Numbered from the stretch's first letter, positions 1 to 8,005 are shown. The stretch is DNA of 8,131 nucleotides from DATBFX01 sp036558305 (GCA_036558305.1 DATBFX010000462.1:1-8131), one strand, 5' to 3'. Program-made: numbers and translations. The notes: a model not told the origin generated them from the letters alone.

Positions 1-582
1 GCCGGCGGAGACGTCCGGGAGTGCCAGTTGGACGCGCAAGGCTTCGAGGTAGCTCGATTGGTGCAGCAGTTGGGCGATCGCGTCGAGCATCGAATTGTGC
101 GAGGCCCGGGCCAACGCGCGGTGGAAGGCGGACGACCCTTCGACGGTCAATTCACCCGCCGATCGCAGCCGCTGGATCGTCTCCAGCGCCGCTTCCATGC
201 GGGCGATGTCCGTCGGCGTGGCGCGCAGGGCCGCCAGCGCGGCCAACTCGACCTCGATCAGCATCCGCACCTCAAGCACCTCGAGCGCCCGCTCGTGCGT
301 GAACCGGTCGAACAGGGATTCGAAGATGGTCTCGTGGCGTGGCTGCGCGACGTAGCAACCGCTCCCGTGGCGGATCTCGATCAAGCCCGCGGCGGCGAGC
401 CGCTGCATCGCCTCGCGGAGCACGGGGCGGCTCACCGACAACCGCCGCGCCAACTCCTGCTGCGACGGCAAGGCGTCGCCGGGACGGAACGAGCCGTCCT
501 GCACGTAGGCCAGGAGTTGTTCGAACGCCTGTTGGGCGAGGGATCGCTTTTGCAGCGGCTGTAACAGCGGTCGCATCCTCAT
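1..582 (-). CDS. GntR family (FadR/FCD-type) transcriptional regulator, C-terminus cut by the window edge
   Basis: This is a DNA-binding repressor or activator that probably senses a small carboxylate or amino compound and controls the divergent transporter cluster. The first 194 residues are visible and the frame runs open off the window edge. Residues about 12-78 form the winged helix-turn-helix: FRPGDALPSQQELARRL, then SRPVLREAMQRLAAAGLIEI, then the wing RHGSGCYV. Residues from about 95 onward start an all-helical FCD domain (EVRMLIEVELAALAA with the conserved Arg106, and SAFHRALARASHN). In FCD proteins that bind a metal, Asp sits four residues before the first His. Here that position is Ser150 before His154. 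The remaining His ligands would lie beyond the edge. The start is the first ATG (MRMRPLL); a second ATG two codons later (576) is equally possible, and neither has a good Shine-Dalgarno. The family is clear; the effector cannot be told. Confidence 0.9.
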   Translation of the reverse strand, partial: MRMRPLLQPLQKRSLAQQAFEQLLAYVQDGSFRPGDALPSQQELARRLSVSRPVLREAMQRLAAAGLIEIRHGSGCYVAQPRHETIFESLFDRFTHERALEVLEVRMLIEVELAALAALRATPTDIARMEAALETIQRLRSAGELTVEGSSAFHRALARASHNSMLDAIAQLLHQSSYLEALRVQLALPDVSAG

Positions 583-623
583 CCCAATCCGACGCGCGCG
601 CCGGGCCGATCGGTCAGACCTGT

Positions 624-649
624 TGATATCATTCGTATTGACATCATAC
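624..649. promoter_or_regulatory. Candidate operator for the divergent GntR regulator
   Basis: Two small inverted repeats lie side by side. TGATATCA (624-631) is a perfect 8-bp palindrome. GTAT-N7-ATAC (635-649) spans the -35 box of the + strand promoter and the possible -10 of the divergent promoter. The heptamer ATATCAT also occurs at 626-632 and again at 661-667, over the -10 box, with a variant ACATCAT at 641-647. FadR-type regulators normally bind short palindromes in their own divergent promoter region, so the location fits. Neither site matches the usual TNGTNNNACNA FCD consensus, so this stays a candidate. Confidence 0.35.
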
Positions 650-667
650 TCGATGCTCCCATATCAT
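638..667 (+). promoter_or_regulatory. Sigma70-like promoter for the + strand cluster
   Basis: A perfect -35 box TTGACA (638-643) is followed after 18 bp by TATCAT (662-667), a 5 of 6 match to the -10 consensus. It lies in an AT-rich island in otherwise GC-rich DNA, between divergent genes. Transcription would start near 673-675 and give a leader of about 210 nt before the binding-protein gene. On the opposite strand a -10-like TATGAT (648 down to 643) could serve the regulator gene, but I see no good -35 for it. If real, the two promoters overlap. Confidence 0.55.
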
Positions 668-680
668 CCCGGTAGACTCT

Positions 681-866
681 CGAAAGCGCGGACAAACCAC
701 CGCTTCGTTCGATCCCTCACCGGCCGAGGAGCGCCCGATCGTCCGCCGAAGGCCCTTTGGTGGCGCCGCCGTTTGGCGACGCCGGTGTTGCTCAGGCGCG
801 CGGCGCAGCCGTGTCCGCGGTGGGCACGGCCGCTCGTAGTGTGGCACCGCCCGTCGACGGGCAGTG
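681..866 (+). promoter_or_regulatory. Structured 5' leader with serial stem-loops
   Basis: The untranslated stretch between the promoter and the first cluster gene can fold into a row of hairpins. 681-688 pairs with 701-707 (7 bp with one bulged A). 762-770 pairs with 775-783 (9 bp with one C-A mismatch and a GTTT loop). 808-816 pairs with 822-830 (GCCGTGTCC with GGGCACGGC, one G-U, 5-nt loop). The palindrome 845-866 follows just before the ribosome-binding site. No T-run follows any hairpin, so simple intrinsic termination is not indicated. I recognise no known riboswitch class. GC-rich DNA forms hairpins easily by chance, so function is unproven. Confidence 0.35.
845..866. repeat. Palindrome next to the binding-protein start (14-bp perfect core)
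   Basis: GCCCGTCGACGGGC (849-862) is self-complementary. After one mismatched pair the symmetry continues through CAC (845-847) and GTG (864-866), giving a 22-bp near-perfect palindrome. It ends 6 bases before the Shine-Dalgarno AGGAGG. It could be a protein-binding site on DNA or a hairpin in the mRNA that limits ribosome access to the first cluster gene. Confidence 0.45.
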
Positions 867-872
867 TCTACG

Positions 873-878
873 AGGAGG
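873..878 (+). promoter_or_regulatory. Ribosome-binding site that decides the binding-protein start
   Basis: AGGAGG lies 6 nt before the ATG at 885 and only 3 nt before the adjacent ATG at 882. Normal spacing favours 885. An in-frame GTG at 864 lies upstream of this site and has no Shine-Dalgarno of its own. Confidence 0.75.
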
Positions 879-884
879 TCCATG

Positions 885-2531
885 ATGACCGATAACGATC
901 TGCATCGAGACGTCAAGAAGCTCGTCGACGACGTGCTGAACGGTCGGGTCAACCGGCGCCAGCTCCTCCAGCGGGCCGCAGCCCTCGGCATCACGGTCCC
1001 CGGCATCCTGATGATGCGGGCCGTGCCGGAGGTCACGGCACAAGCCGCGACGCCCGAGAACACCGCCAAACCGGGCGGCAAACTCGTCGCGATCATCGTC
1101 GACGACCCGAACTCGCTCGACATCCAGGTCACGCAGCTCAACCAGTGCCGCGAGACCCTGAACAGCATCTACGAGACGCTCACGCTCTTCGACGCCAAGG
1201 ACGGTCAGGTCAAGTCGCTGCTCGCCAAGGATTGGAGCTTCCCGGAACCGACCGTGCTCGAAATGAACCTCCAGCCCAACGTCAAGTTCCACAACGGCGA
1301 GGACTTCACCGCCGACGACGTCAAATTCTCGATCGAGCGCATCCAGAATCCCGACACCGCCTCCCCCAACGCCTCGATCATCTCGTCGATCAAATCGGTC
1401 GAAGTCGCGGAACCGCTCAAAGTCCGCTTCCACCTCAATTCGCCGTGGCCCGCCCTCGTCTCCGACCTGACGACCATCCAGATGTACTCGAAGACCGCGA
1501 CTCAGGACCAGATCACCACCAAGCCGAACGGCACCGGCCCCTTCATGTGGGTTGAGTGGGTGCCCGGCGACCACATCTCCTACAAGAAGAATCCGAACTA
1601 CTGGCGGCAGGGGTTGCCCTACCTGGACGAGATCGAATTCCGCCCGATCACCGAGCAGGAAACCCGCACCGCCACGATCGAGGCGGGCGACGCCGACGTC
1701 ATGTTTTCGCCCGCGCTCAAGGACATGGCGGACTTCAAGTCCAATCCCGATCTCGCCGCGGTCGAAGCGGTCGTCAACGACCTCGGCTACGGCATCTACC
1801 TGAACAACTCGCGGGCACCGATGAGCGACCAGAACATCCGCCTGGCCTCGTCATACGCGCTCGACCGCGACTCCTACTTCCAGAGCCCGACCATCGCCGG
1901 CGGCGGCACGCCAAACCCGTCGCCGTGGGGCAAGACCCACTGGGCCTACAACCCGATCAACGACACCGCCTTCCCGTTCGACCTCGACAAGGCCAAGAGC
2001 CTGCTCGAAGCATCCGGCTACGTCGACGGCAAAAAGGACGGCACCCAACTCAGCATCAACTTCGTCTACCCGGCAGGGTTCCCGGAGTTGAAGGACGGCG
2101 CCGTCCTCTTCCAGGACGCGATGAGCCAGCTCGGCGTCGACGTCAAGGTCGAAGAGTTGGAACTGGCGACTTGGATCCAACGCATCGTGACCACGCCCGA
2201 GTACGACATGTCCTGGGACTACATCTCCGGACGCTCGGTCGATCCCGCCTGGACGCTCTCGCTGGCGTTCTTCTATCCGCCGGGACCCCAGAACATCAGC
2301 CGCTACAAGGACGATCAGATCTCCCAGCTCATCGCCGCCGGCGGCAGCGAACTCGACCAGGAGAAGCGGAAGGAGACCTACTTCAAATTCCAGGAGCGTT
2401 GGAACGAGATCAGCCCCGGCATCGTCGCCGGCGATTTCGTCCTCTACCACGTCACCCGCGCCGACGTGAAGGGTTTCTACACGCACCCGCTTCTCTTCCA
2501 GGACTTCAGCACCGTCTGGCTCGACCGGTAA
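885..2531 (+). CDS. ABC transporter substrate-binding protein, family 5 (dipeptide/oligopeptide type), Tat-exported
   Basis: This is the extracytoplasmic receptor of a peptide/nickel-type ABC importer (SBP_bac_5); it captures the substrate and delivers it to the permeases encoded next. The protein has 548 residues. A charged N-region of about 23 residues leads to a twin-arginine signal (R24-R25, RRQLLQRAAALG), then a hydrophobic stretch and a likely cleavage after AQA at residue 54. There is no lipobox cysteine. The family signature is clear at about 114-152 (AKDWSF, VKFHNGEDFTADDVKFSIER), followed by GTGPF at 216-220 and YKKNPNYW at 233-240. Length is normal for the family. The start at 885 is chosen because AGGAGG is 6 nt upstream; 882 is the alternative. 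The gene follows a structured leader and precedes a large hairpin, an arrangement that often lets the binding protein be made in excess of the permeases. Substrate class cannot be told from sequence; peptides, opines and amino-sugar derivatives are all known for this family. Confidence 0.95.
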   Translation: MTDNDLHRDVKKLVDDVLNGRVNRRQLLQRAAALGITVPGILMMRAVPEVTAQAATPENTAKPGGKLVAIIVDDPNSLDIQVTQLNQCRETLNSIYETLTLFDAKDGQVKSLLAKDWSFPEPTVLEMNLQPNVKFHNGEDFTADDVKFSIERIQNPDTASPNASIISSIKSVEVAEPLKVRFHLNSPWPALVSDLTTIQMYSKTATQDQITTKPNGTGPFMWVEWVPGDHISYKKNPNYWRQGLPYLDEIEFRPITEQETRTATIEAGDADVMFSPALKDMADFKSNPDLAAVEAVVNDLGYGIYLNNSRAPMSDQNIRLASSYALDRDSYFQSPTIAGGGTPNPSPWGKTHWAYNPINDTAFPFDLDKAKSLLEASGYVDGKKDGTQLSINFVYPAGFPELKDGAVLFQDAMSQLGVDVKVEELELATWIQRIVTTPEYDMSWDYISGRSVDPAWTLSLAFFYPPGPQNISRYKDDQISQLIAAGGSELDQEKRKETYFKFQERWNEISPGIVAGDFVLYHVTRADVKGFYTHPLLFQDFSTVWLDR

Positions 2532-2537
2532 CGATGT

Positions 2538-2646
2538 AGGCGGCAAGGCGGCAAGGCGGCGAGGACAAAAGACGACGAGGAGCAAACGTGGTACACAATC
2601 GCGAAGTAGTCCTCGTTCGCCTTGCCGCCTTGCCGCCTTGCCGCCT
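2538..2646. repeat. Large inverted repeat made of tandem 8-mers between binding protein and permease
   Basis: The left arm has the 8-mer GGCGGCAA twice (2539-2554) and then GGCGGCGA. The right arm has its complement TTGCCGCC three times (2622-2645). Bases 2538-2566 can pair with 2609-2638 over 29 bp, with a single bulged T (2616) and one G-U, around a 42-nt loop. In another register 2538-2559 is perfectly complementary to 2625-2646 over 22 bp. Inside the loop, ACGAGGA (2575-2581) competes with CGAGGAC (2560-2566) for the same right-arm partner. The element fills nearly all of the 123-nt gap. There is no T-run, so it is not a standard terminator. It may be a dispersed REP- or MITE-like repeat, or an intercistronic mRNA structure that tunes expression of the two genes. 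Confidence 0.9.
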
Positions 2647-2654
2647 CGTGACCT

Positions 2655-3611
2655 ATGGCTAACTACATCCTCCGCCGGCTCCTGCAGGCGATCCCGGTGC
2701 TCTTTCTGGTCACCCTGATCGTCTTTCTCGTCGTCTATTTCGTGCCCGGCGATCCGGCCATGGTCGTGCTCGGCCAAGGCGCCTCCGAGGCCAATCTCGC
2801 CGCGATGCGGCACACCATGGGGTTGGATAAGCCGCTGCCGGTCCGCTATTGGATCTGGCTGGAACACGCGGCCCGGCTCGACCTCGGGAAATCGTTCCTG
2901 AACCACCAGCCGGTCTGGACGCTGATCTCGCGCGCGTTTCCGATCACGCTCTATCTCGCCGTCTTTTCGCTGATCATCGCCGTGTTGATCTCCGTCCCGA
3001 CCGGCACCCTCGCCGCGCTCCACAAAGACACCTGGATCGATGTCGTCTGCACGATCTGGGCCCTCGTCGGGGTCTCGATCCCCGGTTTCTGGCTGGCGAT
3101 CATGCTGCTCTACGTCTTCGGCGTCGAGCTCAAGTGGGTGCCGGTGCGCGGCTACGTCGGTCTGCGGGAGGACCTCAGCGCCAGTCTGCGCACGATGCTG
3201 CTGCCCGCGTTCACCCTCGGCGTGTTCCTCTCCGGCCCCCAGATGCGCTACCTGCGCTCCGCCATTCTCAACACGATGTCGCAGGAGTACGTGCAGGTCG
3301 CCCGTGCCAAGGGGCTCGCCGAGCGCAAGGTAATTTTCGGTCACATCCTGCGCAATTCGTTGATCCCGTTCCTGACCGCCGTCGGCATCCAGTTCGGCTA
3401 CCTCATCGGCGGTGCGGTCGTCGTCGAGCACATCTTCGCCCTGCCCGGCATCGGTCAGTTGGCGGTCAACTCGATCGGCGACCGTGATATTCCGATCGTG
3501 CAGGGCATTACCCTCGTGGTCGCCGTCTGCTTCATCCTCATCAATATCACGGTCGACGTGCTCTATGCCGTCCTCGATCCTCGCATCCGCGTCGGCAAAG
3601 GCGCGACCTGA
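2655..3611 (+). CDS. ABC transporter permease, DppB/OppB type
   Basis: This is the first inner-membrane subunit of the peptide-type importer; it pairs with the next gene's product to form the channel. The protein has 318 residues. It opens with the typical YILRRLLQAIPVLFLVTLIV and VPGDPA. Membrane segments lie at about 10-30, 98-120, 131-156, 181-198, 236-258 and 281-306. The cytoplasmic EAA loop that docks to an ATPase is at about 209-240 (EYVQVARAKGLAERKVIFGH, then RNSLIP). FALPGIGQL (261-269) and a C-terminal LDPRIR are family hallmarks. The ATG fits the family start, but no Shine-Dalgarno precedes it: the upstream bases are the pyrimidine-rich right arm of the inverted repeat. The stop TGA shares one base with the next ATG (TGATG), so the two permeases are probably translationally coupled. 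Specificity is unknown. Confidence 0.95.
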   Translation: MANYILRRLLQAIPVLFLVTLIVFLVVYFVPGDPAMVVLGQGASEANLAAMRHTMGLDKPLPVRYWIWLEHAARLDLGKSFLNHQPVWTLISRAFPITLYLAVFSLIIAVLISVPTGTLAALHKDTWIDVVCTIWALVGVSIPGFWLAIMLLYVFGVELKWVPVRGYVGLREDLSASLRTMLLPAFTLGVFLSGPQMRYLRSAILNTMSQEYVQVARAKGLAERKVIFGHILRNSLIPFLTAVGIQFGYLIGGAVVVEHIFALPGIGQLAVNSIGDRDIPIVQGITLVVAVCFILINITVDVLYAVLDPRIRVGKGAT

Positions 3612-4513
3612 TGGACGCGCCGTCCACTCGTTCGCTCTCGGCACTGGTTGGCGCCGATCGCCCGGTCCGTCGCCACCGCGTCCGCGGCGTGCTGCAGGCC
3701 GCATTCAGGCGAAAAACGTTCACAATCGGGGTGGTGTTGATCGCGATTTTCGCCTTCTGCGCCCTCTTCGCCGACACGGTCGCCCATCAGAGCTACTCCA
3801 AGGTCGATTACAAGGCGAAGATGCTCTCCCCTAGCTCGGAGCACATCTTCGGCACCGACGCTCAGGGAAGAGACATCTTCAGCCGCGTCGTCCACGGGAC
3901 GCGTGTCTCGTTCAAGGTCGCCTTCGTCTCGGTGCTGATCGCGACCGTGATCGGTGTGCCGTTGGGGCTGTTCGCCGGATTCTTCGGGGGATGGCCGGAC
4001 ATCCTGATCAGCCGCTTTCTCGACGCAATGTTCGCCTTCCCCGTCCTCCTGATGGCGATCGCGATCCTGGCCATCACCGGCGTCGGACTGAAGGGGGCTA
4101 TCATCGCGATCGGTCTGATCGCGATTCCCGAATTTGCGCGCGTCTCGCGTTCGACGGTGATCGCCGAGAAGGAGAACGACTACGTGCTGGCGGCGCGGGC
4201 GATCGGCTGCTCCGCCCAGCGGATCGTCTTCCGCCAGATCGTGCCGAACACCCTCGGCCCGATCGTCGTCCTCGTCTCGCTCGGTTTCGCCTTCGCGATC
4301 CTCAACGAAACCGCGCTCTCGTTCCTCGGTCTCGGCGCGCAGCCACCCACCCCCTCGTGGGGCGCAGATCTGGCCGACGGCCGGCGGTACCTGCGGGACG
4401 ATCCCTGGCTCTGCGTCTTTCCAGGCGTGGCGATCTTTTTGTTCGTACTGGCGATCAATCTCACCGGCGACGGTTTGCGCGATCTGCTCGATCCGCGACG
4501 AAACAAGCGGTAG
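3611..4513 (+). CDS. ABC transporter permease, DppC/OppC type
   Basis: This is the second channel subunit of the same importer. The protein has 300 residues. A basic cytoplasmic N-terminus leads to the first membrane segment (about 36-56), a periplasmic stretch, and the family motif HIFGTDAQGRDIFSR (78-92). Further membrane segments lie at about 101-126, 135-157, 161-178, 213-235 and 267-288. The EAA loop is at about 188-220 (NDYVLAARAIGCSAQRIVF, then PNTLGPI). LSFLGLGAQPPTPSWG (236-251) is a DppC hallmark and the end LTGDGLRDLLDPR is typical. The start overlaps the upstream stop by one base, which supports both the start and coupling. No ATPase gene follows, contrary to the usual dpp/opp order; the importer must use ATPases encoded elsewhere or just outside the window. 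Confidence 0.95.
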   Translation: MDAPSTRSLSALVGADRPVRRHRVRGVLQAAFRRKTFTIGVVLIAIFAFCALFADTVAHQSYSKVDYKAKMLSPSSEHIFGTDAQGRDIFSRVVHGTRVSFKVAFVSVLIATVIGVPLGLFAGFFGGWPDILISRFLDAMFAFPVLLMAIAILAITGVGLKGAIIAIGLIAIPEFARVSRSTVIAEKENDYVLAARAIGCSAQRIVFRQIVPNTLGPIVVLVSLGFAFAILNETALSFLGLGAQPPTPSWGADLADGRRYLRDDPWLCVFPGVAIFLFVLAINLTGDGLRDLLDPRRNKR

Positions 4514-4570
4514 TCGCGATCAGATGTCTCGCCCCCGCGCAGGCACGGGGCAGGAAAGGACACCCGCACG

Positions 4571-5716
4571 ATGGTCGACACCCAGATCTCGCCACGCCCG
4601 GCCCGCGGCGGTATCTACGCGCAGATGGGAGTCCGTTCCCTGATCAACGGAAGCGGCGCCGCCACCCTCGTCGGTGGGTCGTTGATGCGGCCGGAGGTCG
4701 CAGCGGCGATGGCCGAAGCAACCACCGCCTTCGTCCTGATGGACGAGCTCAACGCCGCGGTTGGGGCCAAAATCGCCGAGGCGACCGGCGCCGAGGCGGG
4801 CTACGTCACCTGCGGCTCCTGCGCGGCGATGGCGCTGGCCGCCGCTGCCTGCATCGCCGGCAGCGACCCCGGCACGATCCGCCGCCTCCCCGATAGCACC
4901 GGCATGCGCAACGAGATCGTCCTCAACCACGGCCACCGCATCGTCTACGACCAGATGTACCGGTTGGGCGGCGGCAAGATCGTCGAGATCGGCCGCCCGT
5001 ACGCGACGGAAGCGTGGGAACTCGAACAGGCGATCACCGACCGCACCGCCGCCGTCGCTTACCACGAGTCGCGCAGCGTCGGTCTCGGCGCCCTCGACTT
5101 CGCGACGACGGTCGACATCGCCCACGCCCGCGGCATCCCGGTCATCGTCGACGCCGCCTCGACGCTGCCGCCGACCGACCACCTCAAAAGCTGGACTCGG
5201 CGCGGCGCCGACCTCGTCATCTACAGCGGCGGCAAAGGCATCCGGGGACCGCAAGACTCCGGCATCCTGGCGGGGAGGCGCGACCTGATCGACGCCGCGC
5301 GGCTGAACGGCAATCCCCACGCCGGCATCGGCCGCGGCATGAAGGTCAGCAAGGAGGCGATGGTCGGTCTCTGGGTCGCCCTCGACCTCTTCTTGAAGAC
5401 CGACCACGAAGCCGATTTCCGCTTCCACAAGACCCAGGTCGAGGCGATCGTGGCCGGCTTGGTCAACCGGATCGACACCCGCTACGCGATCGAGGACGAC
5501 TGGGACCAGTGGCCGGCGCCGATCATCCGCATCTACCCACGTTCGGGTCGCTGGGACCCCAAGCGCATCAAAGCCGCCCTGCTGAACGGTGAGCCTCCCG
5601 TCCACATCAACGTCGAATGGGGCGGTCTGATGATCAACACGCACTGTCTCCGCCCCGGCGAAGAAGAGATCGTCGTCGACCGGCTGCGGGCCGAACTCGA
5701 CCGGGCGGTGTCGTAG
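4571..5716 (+). CDS. SelA-like PLP-dependent enzyme (D-glucosaminate-6-phosphate ammonia-lyase/aminotransferase class V fold)
   Basis: This is a fold type I PLP enzyme of the SelA-related group (COG1921), probably a cytoplasmic lyase acting on an amino acid or amino-sugar acid. The protein has 381 residues. The N-terminus shows the family pattern YAQMGVRSLINGSGAATLVG then GGSLMRPEV (about 16-43). A cofactor loop VTCGSCAAMALA lies at 79-90. Asp194 in VIVDAAS should bind the pyridine nitrogen, and Lys222 in SGGKGIRGPQ should form the Schiff base. It is shorter than true selenocysteine synthase (about 460 residues) and no selenium genes are nearby, so a tRNA-dependent SelA role is unlikely. Relatives are often mislabelled that way; the characterised comparator is D-glucosaminate-6-phosphate ammonia-lyase (DgaE). 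An SD-like AGGAAAGGA ends 10 nt before the ATG. It lies 57 nt after the permease gene, probably in the same operon. The exact substrate is unknown. Confidence 0.88.
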   Translation: MVDTQISPRPARGGIYAQMGVRSLINGSGAATLVGGSLMRPEVAAAMAEATTAFVLMDELNAAVGAKIAEATGAEAGYVTCGSCAAMALAAAACIAGSDPGTIRRLPDSTGMRNEIVLNHGHRIVYDQMYRLGGGKIVEIGRPYATEAWELEQAITDRTAAVAYHESRSVGLGALDFATTVDIAHARGIPVIVDAASTLPPTDHLKSWTRRGADLVIYSGGKGIRGPQDSGILAGRRDLIDAARLNGNPHAGIGRGMKVSKEAMVGLWVALDLFLKTDHEADFRFHKTQVEAIVAGLVNRIDTRYAIEDDWDQWPAPIIRIYPRSGRWDPKRIKAALLNGEPPVHINVEWGGLMINTHCLRPGEEEIVVDRLRAELDRAVS

Positions 5717-5732
5717 CCAGGAAGCCGCAATC

Positions 5733-5754
5733 GGCGACGGCCCGCCCCGTCGCC
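5733..5754 (+). other. Intergenic stem-loop
   Basis: GGCGACGG (5733-5740) and CCGTCGCC (5747-5754) form a perfect 8-bp GC-rich stem with a 6-nt loop, starting 16 nt after the PLP-enzyme stop codon. No T-run follows, so it is not a convincing intrinsic terminator. It may stabilise the upstream mRNA end or partly uncouple the next gene. The rest of this 91-nt gap holds only the next gene's ribosome-binding site. Confidence 0.5.
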
Positions 5755-5792
5755 AGATCGAAAACCGCGTTGAGCGTTTGCGAATCGCCAGA

Positions 5793-5800
5793 GGGAGGGG
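5793..5800 (+). promoter_or_regulatory. Ribosome-binding site that fixes a GTG start for the DUF3830 gene
   Basis: GGGAGGGG lies 7 nt before the GTG at 5808. The frame is open further upstream to a TTG at 5778, but that codon has no Shine-Dalgarno and the added residues (MRIARGRGSA) do not look like the family N-terminus. Confidence 0.8.
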
Positions 5801-5807
5801 ATCAGCC

Positions 5808-6260
5808 GTGCCCAAGCGCCTCGTCTTTACGTTCGTCGATGAAGGCGTTTCCGCCGTCGCCGAGTTGCACGAGGACCAGGCGCCGAAGACCTGCGCCGCG
5901 GTGCTCTCCGCCCTCCCCCAAACCGGCGACGCCCACCACGCCACCTACTCCGGCAGCGAGGTCGCCTTCATCCTCGACCGCGATCTCGGAGTCGGCAAAG
6001 AGAACGCCACCATCAAGGTCATCCCCGGCGACCTCGCCTACGCCCGCTTCGACGGCGGCGAGCTCTACGGGTTCCCCGATGCCTTCAGCGAAGTCTGCTG
6101 GTTCTATGATCGGGACACGACCCCGAGCATGCCCGACGGCCCCTACCCGCCGAATATCTTCGGCACCTTCGTCGAAAGCTTTCCGGCCTTCGTGGCCGTC
6201 TGCCGCCGGATGCGGCGCGAAGGCGTCAAGCGCCTCGACATCCGCCTCGAAGGCGAATAG
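5808..6260 (+). CDS. DUF3830 family protein (cyclophilin-like fold)
   Basis: This is a small cytoplasmic protein of a family with a cyclophilin-like beta-barrel fold but no established function. The protein has 150 residues, the usual family length. Recognisable elements are the N-terminal strand KRLVFTFVDEG, the APKTCAAVLSALP helix (25-37), HHATYSGSEVAFIL (43-56), the KENATIKVIPGDLAYA stretch (64-79) and GPYPPNIFGTF (111-121). The start is a GTG with a strong Shine-Dalgarno 7 nt upstream. There is no signal peptide or membrane segment. The gene lies between a SelA-like PLP enzyme and a GGT-family hydrolase, which suggests a metabolic role in the same pathway, perhaps binding or converting a small intermediate; this is inference. 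Family identification is from pattern memory and is fairly firm; peptidyl-prolyl isomerase activity should not be assumed. Confidence 0.8.
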   Translation: MPKRLVFTFVDEGVSAVAELHEDQAPKTCAAVLSALPQTGDAHHATYSGSEVAFILDRDLGVGKENATIKVIPGDLAYARFDGGELYGFPDAFSEVCWFYDRDTTPSMPDGPYPPNIFGTFVESFPAFVAVCRRMRREGVKRLDIRLEGE

Positions 6261-6324
6261 CGACCACGACCGAAACATCGTCAGTTCGATCGCCCGCGGC
6301 ACCGGGCAGCCGCGGCGACACCAT

Positions 6325-6332
6325 GGAAGGGA
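6325..6332 (+). promoter_or_regulatory. Ribosome-binding site that decides the GGT-family start
   Basis: GGAAGGGA lies 5 nt before the ATG at 6338. An earlier in-frame ATG at 6323 overlaps the edge of this site and has no Shine-Dalgarno of its own, so 6338 is preferred and the protein is 544 rather than 549 residues. Confidence 0.75.
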
Positions 6333-6337
6333 ACGAC

Positions 6338-7972
<1,635 letters not shown>

Positions 7973-8005
7973 GGCGTACGCAAATCGCCTCCTCCCCTTC
8001 GCCGT

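Noticed and set aside
28..564. Open + strand frame of 178 codons at the left edge
   Set aside because: It is antisense to the GntR regulator, whose helix-turn-helix and FCD motifs are unambiguous on the minus strand.
864..884. GTG at 864 as the start of the binding protein
   Set aside because: The Shine-Dalgarno AGGAGG lies downstream of it, at 873-878, and points to the ATG at 885 (or 882). The GTG also overlaps the palindrome.
1851..3704. Open minus-strand frame of over 600 codons across the binding protein and first permease genes
   Set aside because: It lies opposite two well-identified genes and spans the inverted repeat. Its product is a low-complexity mix of Arg, Asp, Gly and Glu typical of antisense frames in GC-rich DNA.
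4531..4551. GCCCC/GGGGC inverted repeat before the PLP-enzyme ribosome-binding site
   Set aside because: The stem is only 5 bp with an 11-nt loop, which is expected by chance in DNA of this composition.
4571..5716. Annotation as L-seryl-tRNA(Sec) selenium transferase
   Set aside because: The protein is about 80 residues shorter than SelA and sits with catabolic and transport genes. No selenocysteine machinery is visible.
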